Position numbers and translations under genes: made by a program. This document shows, in pieces, positions 34,901 to 38,516 of a stretch of DNA of 38,516 nt. Below the pieces are notes generated by a model. That model had not been told where the DNA came from. It searched no databases and worked only from the letters and a program-made list of their open reading frames with translations. Source of the DNA: a virus; IMG/VR virus record IMGVR_UViG_3300042321_002876, positions 1 to 38,516 of that record; one strand, written 5' to 3'. Numbering within the stretch: position 1 is the first letter of the stretch; every line of letters begins with the position of its first letter.

Positions 34901-37768
34901 GCTTCTTTACTATCTGATCTTGAGAAGCTTGAAAAGCAGGCTCAGCTTGCTGGCGGTCAAATGCCCGCTGGTTTAAATCCAGCAGGAATGGGCATGGGAA
35001 TGCAGCTTCCAGGTGGAGCTCCACCAGCTGGCGCTCCCGGAGTTGAAGCACTCACTGTTGGAGCTCCAGCTGATGCAGGTGCTGCTCCAATGGGTGCAGA
35101 TCCTCTCGCAGGCGGAGATATGGGCGGTGGAGAAATGGAAGAAAGTAAGCCCAAGCCACCAGGCGCAGTGTGTGTTGTGTGTGGGGGTCAGGACGTAGAC
35201 GTTCTTGGAGGAAAATCCAAGTGCAATGGTCCTGGATGTGGATTAAATTATACAATCAAGATTGTTCCAGATGCATCTCTACTCGACAAGATTACCGATG
35301 GTGATGTTGATCAAGAAGATGTAACTGCTGAACCAGAGTCTCCAGAGAAGGGCTTAGGTGGAGAAGGTGCAGCATCCCCTGCTCCAGACATGGGTATGGG
35401 TGCTCCAGCTCCAGGCGGTATCCCAGGCATGGGAGGCATGGCCGTTGCTGCTTCTACAAGAATTAGTGCAGATACTATGAAAAAGTTTGCATCTAAGGGA
35501 GATTTTGGAAGCATTAGCCCAATCAGTGGTGAGCGTAATACCATTAAGCTTGATCAAGAGCACTGGCAGTGTTTGGATAGTGGTCAAATTTATAGAGTTA
35601 GAGTTGCTGCTAAGACTAATGATCCAAAGCATGTTTATGCTCAGTGGGAGTGGGCTCCAGTTGCAAAGCAGGCTTCTTGCACTCCTTGCCAGCGTAAGAA
35701 AAATGCCATAATCAAAGCTCTTGCTTCAGTTGGCATTTCTGAAGACAGCTTTGACGGCATGTCTATGCAAGATAAGGCATCTGCGCTAAATAAGATTAAT
35801 GACAAGGGACTTTTGGGCACAATTAAGGAAGCCTCTTCTGATGACATAAAGGGTTTCTTTAAGCAAGCATTTACAGTGCACGGAGAATTCCCCATGGCAA
35901 GATGCATAGAGAAGCTTGCTAATAGATATGGTGAAAATGCACTTGCACTTAGTGGTCCATGTGAAGGTAAGAATCTTGCAGAATGTGTCTGCGGATCACT
36001 TTCTGACGAGAATGTCTACACAACCAAGCTAGCTAATAAGATTGCTTCTACTTGGTCTGAAAGAGACGGCATGCATGAATGCGTAGAAGACTTCATTAGA
36101 AATGGCCTTGCTCTCAATAAGGCTGCTCAGGCTTGCGAAGACTTAAAATCCAAGTACATATCTCCTGAAGAAGTTTATGCAGAATCTCTTTCTGAAGATC
36201 AATCAATAAAGATTGCAATCGGAGAAGAGGATATGGAAGAAGATCCATTTGATTCTGATGAAGATATGGATATGGGTGAAGACAGTGATGACATGTCTGA
36301 GAATCCAAAGGGTTACGATGATTCTGATCTCAACGAAGAAATTGATGAGGATATGGACATGGATGAGCCAAGTGAAGAGGAAATGCCATCAGGTTATCGT
36401 GATGAGACTGATGAAGATGAAGGCTTTGATTTAAATATTGAATTGGGCGATGATATGTCCGACATGGAGGGTGGCGAAGATCTCGACGTAGAGATTGAAA
36501 TGCCAGAGTCAGAAGAAGGCATGGAGCCTTCCTCTGAAGAAACAGAGCTCACTGAACCAGAAACCGAGGAGGAGACTGATATGGAAGAATCTTTTGAGGA
36601 GCCATCTGCAATTGAAGAAGCAGATATTATGAAAGAAGCTCCTAAGAGCGCATCTACAAATGATCAGTTAAATCTACTTGAGAAAGAGGCCAATGCATTG
36701 CGCCATGGCCGTATCGTAGGCGTCAACAAACTAAATATAGATGTTGACTCAATACGTTCTGCTCTAAATAAGCAGGCTAAAAATGGCAAGTTAGAGCAGA
36801 CTAGTGCACAGGACAACGTGGGTCAAGTTGCTAACGGCAAGCCTCACAAGGATAGTGCTCAGGAAGGCTTCTCTGCCGATTCCCCTGACGTTCCCACCAA
36901 CGGCGGCAAGCCATTGTCTGGCGAGCATGGTGAAGGCTTTAAGGCCGATGCTCCAGAAATTCCATATGGTGATGGACATTTTGAAGGTGAGCCAAACAAG
37001 GGTGAAATGCAGAATGCAGTGACAGGCGGCCAGCAAGGTCAAGGAAAAGACCATACAGGCAAGTACCGTAAGGCGTCAAATATGTTCGATCAAGCTCTTG
37101 CTAAGTTGGCTAAAGATATGGGCCTTTCTGTGCACACAGTGCAGGATGATCCAGACATCGGTCAAGTATCGAATGGTAAGCCTCACAAGGACAGTACTCA
37201 GGAGGGCTTCTCTGCCGACACTCCAGATGTTCCAGAAAATGGTGGTCAGCCGCTTTCTGCTGAAAAGGGCGAAGGCTTCAAGGTTGATGTTCCCAGCATT
37301 CCAGCAGGTGACGGTCAACTTGGTCACGAGTCCGAACTAGGTCTTGAGGGCGAAAAACAAAATCAAATCACCGGCGGCCAAGATGGTCAGGGCGGTGCAA
37401 AAAACTATAAATCTAAGAAGGCCAGTAGTGCCAGCAATGAGGTTGCTATCAAGCTTGCTGCTAAAATGGTTGAAAACGGCATAATTAAAGCCGAACAAAT
37501 GCCAGCAAAGCTCTCGGAGCTCCAGAGATATGATGTATCTCAGCTTCGTGACCTCGAGAAGGCGATGTTTAATCGCCCAAGTGCTACCAAGGGTCTGAAG
37601 GTTGCGTCGAGTGGAGTTGAGCAGCCACTCGTAATCAGCGAAGTAAGCAGTCATAAAAATGCTTCGACTGACTTGAAGGGTAAGATTGCTTCTCTATTCC
37701 GTCTCCAACAGCAGGTCGAGATGGCAGATGAGAGCGAGGCTGCTAAGTTACGTAATGCTTTTAAATGA
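31991..37768 (+). CDS. Giant head-maturation protease/scaffold polyprotein
   Basis: 1925 residues. Residues 1-270 read as a prohead protease: VKVFAIKKDEVNDNGDYFSE, TFIGVPVFVNHQND (His104), GKVVHAWWDD (His118) and YVTGSSMGCSV (Ser154/155, probable nucleophile). It is interrupted by a Cys/His cluster (YSCCSVCHTRAANAKEYCSH, EPCPVCGCKK), likely zinc. Then: a helical region; a Met/Pro/Gln-rich linker (about 375-425); a region with V-T-T-E-x-Q-L copies (about 575-710); a second zinc-ribbon-like VCVVCGG...CNGPGCG (about 1057-1085); an acidic tract of about 145 residues (1410-1555); and two copies of a 90-95-residue repeat (about 1607-1812). Protease plus scaffold fusions are known from HK97-like and other phages, but rarely at this size. 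It probably guides capsid assembly and is self-cleaved into pieces. Codon use shifts toward AAG and GAG after about 33660, perhaps for high expression. Confidence 0.75.
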   Translation: MDKFTITSERQIEPLNLPQNWDEINLSPIQKFASKEKTFDDHIKNIDLGGFDIVSAVKENPDHLFVKVFAIKKDEVNDNGDYFSENELKKAAKTFIGVPVFVNHQNDDVEKARGKVVHAWWDDTRGGIYTINMVDKVAYPRLARGIEAGYVTGSSMGCSVKYSCCSVCHTRAANAKEYCSHIRERKKKNYTGDHECEYHKSANAGEEPCPVCGCKKGEKKHNKFASQQIFEHNYGVKFIEDSFVVNPACHDCLVSDIINPTGLLKKVADLRDTLAKIGTSMDQDSSFGMECASGQCSLHKAAGKQEINELNDAMNQLERVARSMMAQKSKVSLEYVSDIVKVCSDIQKISDELVEMGYAVLPSPTESQIAYGTNAPASPISRPQSATQMPVSAMPQPSQAAVPSMQPSMAMPQQQAPAMIKSMPTSASPQIQEFGDEIGRVTKPNFIPVKADSIKDFIKISNSITNRLNNLSSLMYTNGEFMSENSGYKFTQGDDTIVISSDNDGEVHIAYLKGDRLVKWSSIDSFDAETQQIINHDPKHAARQILNSYLNKTSEESITSMESSNQNKVAQSRTGEMREVTTESQLSDMKGIHARKGEAHTATTESKEQLGAGKSYSDVGGTSATPRQGTAYETVVEATLNSKTGGYMARWGSFPEVITEAQWNDISREVFANIPSDWTSVAQQGQLEMLQKTFSWSEPTVTTEGQLAGKSTKKASAQDLIKQAQAAIADAMAFYGVGSEDIQNSVSFINSDSSRHNKAKVVVAMNAAPWAVSARKSNNTRLANFSKVASEVYGVEPVDAVLAAVGDNLGASSAEDVLAALSFVSNNKLAMQQAEDLAVERFESATSENEDDSNMFRKAFSEMSLPEDGMIKVCMSAEDDLGMEVSSGKDFIAAVHKFAQNMVNENLGQNVEIIPVAVDVDEENGLVEATCKMASKVTDQERAAFEKWASSVESNVVTSDLNEESVQTKRASLLSDLEKLEKQAQLAGGQMPAGLNPAGMGMGMQLPGGAPPAGAPGVEALTVGAPADAGAAPMGADPLAGGDMGGGEMEESKPKPPGAVCVVCGGQDVDVLGGKSKCNGPGCGLNYTIKIVPDASLLDKITDGDVDQEDVTAEPESPEKGLGGEGAASPAPDMGMGAPAPGGIPGMGGMAVAASTRISADTMKKFASKGDFGSISPISGERNTIKLDQEHWQCLDSGQIYRVRVAAKTNDPKHVYAQWEWAPVAKQASCTPCQRKKNAIIKALASVGISEDSFDGMSMQDKASALNKINDKGLLGTIKEASSDDIKGFFKQAFTVHGEFPMARCIEKLANRYGENALALSGPCEGKNLAECVCGSLSDENVYTTKLANKIASTWSERDGMHECVEDFIRNGLALNKAAQACEDLKSKYISPEEVYAESLSEDQSIKIAIGEEDMEEDPFDSDEDMDMGEDSDDMSENPKGYDDSDLNEEIDEDMDMDEPSEEEMPSGYRDETDEDEGFDLNIELGDDMSDMEGGEDLDVEIEMPESEEGMEPSSEETELTEPETEEETDMEESFEEPSAIEEADIMKEAPKSASTNDQLNLLEKEANALRHGRIVGVNKLNIDVDSIRSALNKQAKNGKLEQTSAQDNVGQVANGKPHKDSAQEGFSADSPDVPTNGGKPLSGEHGEGFKADAPEIPYGDGHFEGEPNKGEMQNAVTGGQQGQGKDHTGKYRKASNMFDQALAKLAKDMGLSVHTVQDDPDIGQVSNGKPHKDSTQEGFSADTPDVPENGGQPLSAEKGEGFKVDVPSIPAGDGQLGHESELGLEGEKQNQITGGQDGQGGAKNYKSKKASSASNEVAIKLAAKMVENGIIKAEQMPAKLSELQRYDVSQLRDLEKAMFNRPSATKGLKVASSGVEQPLVISEVSSHKNASTDLKGKIASLFRLQQQVEMADESEAAKLRNAFK
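36809..37426 (+). repeat. Duplicated 90-95-residue module at the polyprotein end
   Basis: Unit 1 is 36809-37078, unit 2 is 37142-37426. Both carry GQV(A/S)NGKPHKDS(A/T)QEGF, then SAD(S/T)PDVP.NGG.PLS, GEGFK.D.P.IP.GDG and a TGGQ.GQG end. The units have diverged (ANGK/SNGK, AQEGF/TQEGF), so this is not a recent duplication. Function unknown. Confidence 0.9.
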
Positions 37769-37802
37769 CTTGCAAATTAATTCTTAAAGGAGAATAAAAA
37801 AA

Positions 37803-38372
37803 ATGGCTTTAATTGAAGTTTTTCACACAATAGCAACCCAGCTCCCAACTACTGCTACTGATATTGTTGAGGGAATGGGCGTTAAGCTTAGCGCAAATTC
37901 AGGCGCTGAGTCCTCAGTAGTTAGAAAGAGTTCTGATACTGACATCGTGTTTGGTATTGCTGCAGACAGTGCAAGAGCAACTGGTCCAAATAAGCCCTAC
38001 GGAGCTTCTTTGGTCGTAAATGCTGCTGGTGGTACTCGTGCAACTCAGAACCGTGTTTCTGATTTCTTTAATGAAACTGTCGGTTCTGGTAAGATGACTG
38101 TATATACTGGTATCGGAGAATTTTACACCGACCAATACGATACAGCTCAATCTTATACAGCTGGTGCAGCTCTTTACTGCAACGGTAACGGCAAGTTGAC
38201 AAGTGCTTCTTCCAGTATGGGAAATCAGATTGGATATATCATTGACGGACCACGTGCTTATCCAAGTGGTGTCCCAGGCGTTGATGATGGTGGAGTTGCA
38301 GGAAACACTGCTGCAGTAAACGGCAGCTTGTCTCTCGGCACTTTCCTTCGTTTTTACATGAATGTTCAGTAA
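37803..38372 (+). CDS. Probable capsid decoration protein
   Basis: 189 residues with a strong Shine-Dalgarno (AAAGGAG, 37786-37792). It begins MALIEVFHTIATQLPTTATD, is beta-rich with Gly/Thr-rich loops, and has VFGIAADSARATG and YTAGAALYCNGNGKLTSASS segments. The pattern (a sheet with 'G.AA...A..G...V.....Y....G' phrases) resembles small head decoration proteins encoded just before the major capsid protein. It lies between the protease-scaffold and the next gene. Codons are of the highly expressed type. No cleavage site is evident. Confidence 0.62.
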   Translation: MALIEVFHTIATQLPTTATDIVEGMGVKLSANSGAESSVVRKSSDTDIVFGIAADSARATGPNKPYGASLVVNAAGGTRATQNRVSDFFNETVGSGKMTVYTGIGEFYTDQYDTAQSYTAGAALYCNGNGKLTSASSSMGNQIGYIIDGPRAYPSGVPGVDDGGVAGNTAAVNGSLSLGTFLRFYMNVQ

Positions 38373-38374
38373 TT

Positions 38375-38406
38375 TTATATTGGTATTCTTGTTGAGATCA
38401 ATATAA
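38375..38406 (+). other. 10-bp hairpin between decoration and next gene
   Basis: TTATATTGGT (38375-38384) pairs with ATCAATATAA (38397-38406), one pair being G-U, around a 12-base loop. There is no U-tract, so it is not a classic terminator. It could be an RNA processing or stability element between two abundantly needed genes. Confidence 0.4.
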
Positions 38407-38436
38407 TAAAATAAAACTTTGAAAGGATATACAAAC

Positions 38437-38516
38437 ATGTCATTAAATAAAGATGGTTTGACCTATGATGAGAAGGAGGCAGTGATTGCCCAAGCCCTCG
38501 CTACTGAGGAAGGCCG
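38437..38516 (+). CDS. Start of the next gene, perhaps major capsid protein (partial)
   Basis: ATG at 38437 with GAAAGGA (38421-38427) upstream. Only 26 codons are in the window, reading MSLNKDGLTYDEKEAVIAQA and then LATEEG. The position after protease-scaffold and decoration genes is where the major capsid gene is normally found. The visible part is too short to identify on its own. Confidence 0.45.
   Translation, partial: MSLNKDGLTYDEKEAVIAQALATEEG

Noticed and set aside
37914-38438. Minus-strand frame of 174 codons opposite the decoration gene
   Set aside because: It is Cys/Ser-rich antisense of a well-supported plus-strand gene with a strong ribosome site.

Overview
This 38.5 kb window is part of the structural region of a large tailed dsDNA bacteriophage (Caudoviricetes). 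The evidence is a run of almost exclusively plus-strand, tightly packed genes for tail fibres and adhesins, large terminase, portal, maturation protease/scaffold and capsid decoration. A short final reading frame may be the start of the major capsid gene. The DNA is AT-rich. No tRNA, rRNA, CRISPR or integration gene was seen. One perfect T4-type late promoter box (TATAAATA, 26015) and the cyanophage-like style of the fibre proteins suggest a T4-like or other large phage of an aquatic or environmental bacterium. The host cannot be named, and replication genes must lie outside the window.

Layout. (1) 1-6781, fibre/baseplate-associated module: the end of a beta-rich structural protein, a broken-looking small frame, a collagen-like fibre (about 160 Gly-X-Y triplets), a LamG-like lectin protein, and several small structural proteins. 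A wrecked third copy of the fibre head module abuts a lone minus-strand GT2 glycosyltransferase. (2) 6828-14267: two very long paralogous repeat fibres (1309 and 990 aa). They flank two tiny paralogous coiled-coil proteins and share blocks of identical DNA. (3) 14283-17694: a small beta protein, three paralogous polyglycine adhesins and a fibre-assembly-like small protein. These probably form the receptor-binding tip set. (4) 17694-19041: a SAM methyltransferase and a GT-A glycosyltransferase. (5) 19102-29240: the large terminase and about a dozen overlapping genes of mostly unknown function. They include a DUF192-WYL-like fusion, a promoter-driven low-complexity KSG-repeat protein, and a gene whose 3' end looks like a -1 frameshift into a zinc ribbon. 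(6) 29246-38516, head module: a portal protein with a C-terminal DUF559/Vsr-like nuclease domain, a 1925-aa protease-scaffold polyprotein, a decoration protein and the start of the next (probably capsid) gene.

Working together: the fibre and adhesin genes would build host-recognition appendages. Terminase, portal, protease/scaffold and capsid genes form the head assembly and packaging line. Many stop/start pairs overlap (ATGA or TAATG), so translation is probably coupled through long operons. Highlights are the portal-nuclease fusion, the A-AAA-AAG frameshift candidate, the giant polyprotein with zinc-cysteine clusters, and a recurrent K-x-A-[S/Q] motif near the N termini of head-module proteins that may be a targeting or processing signal.
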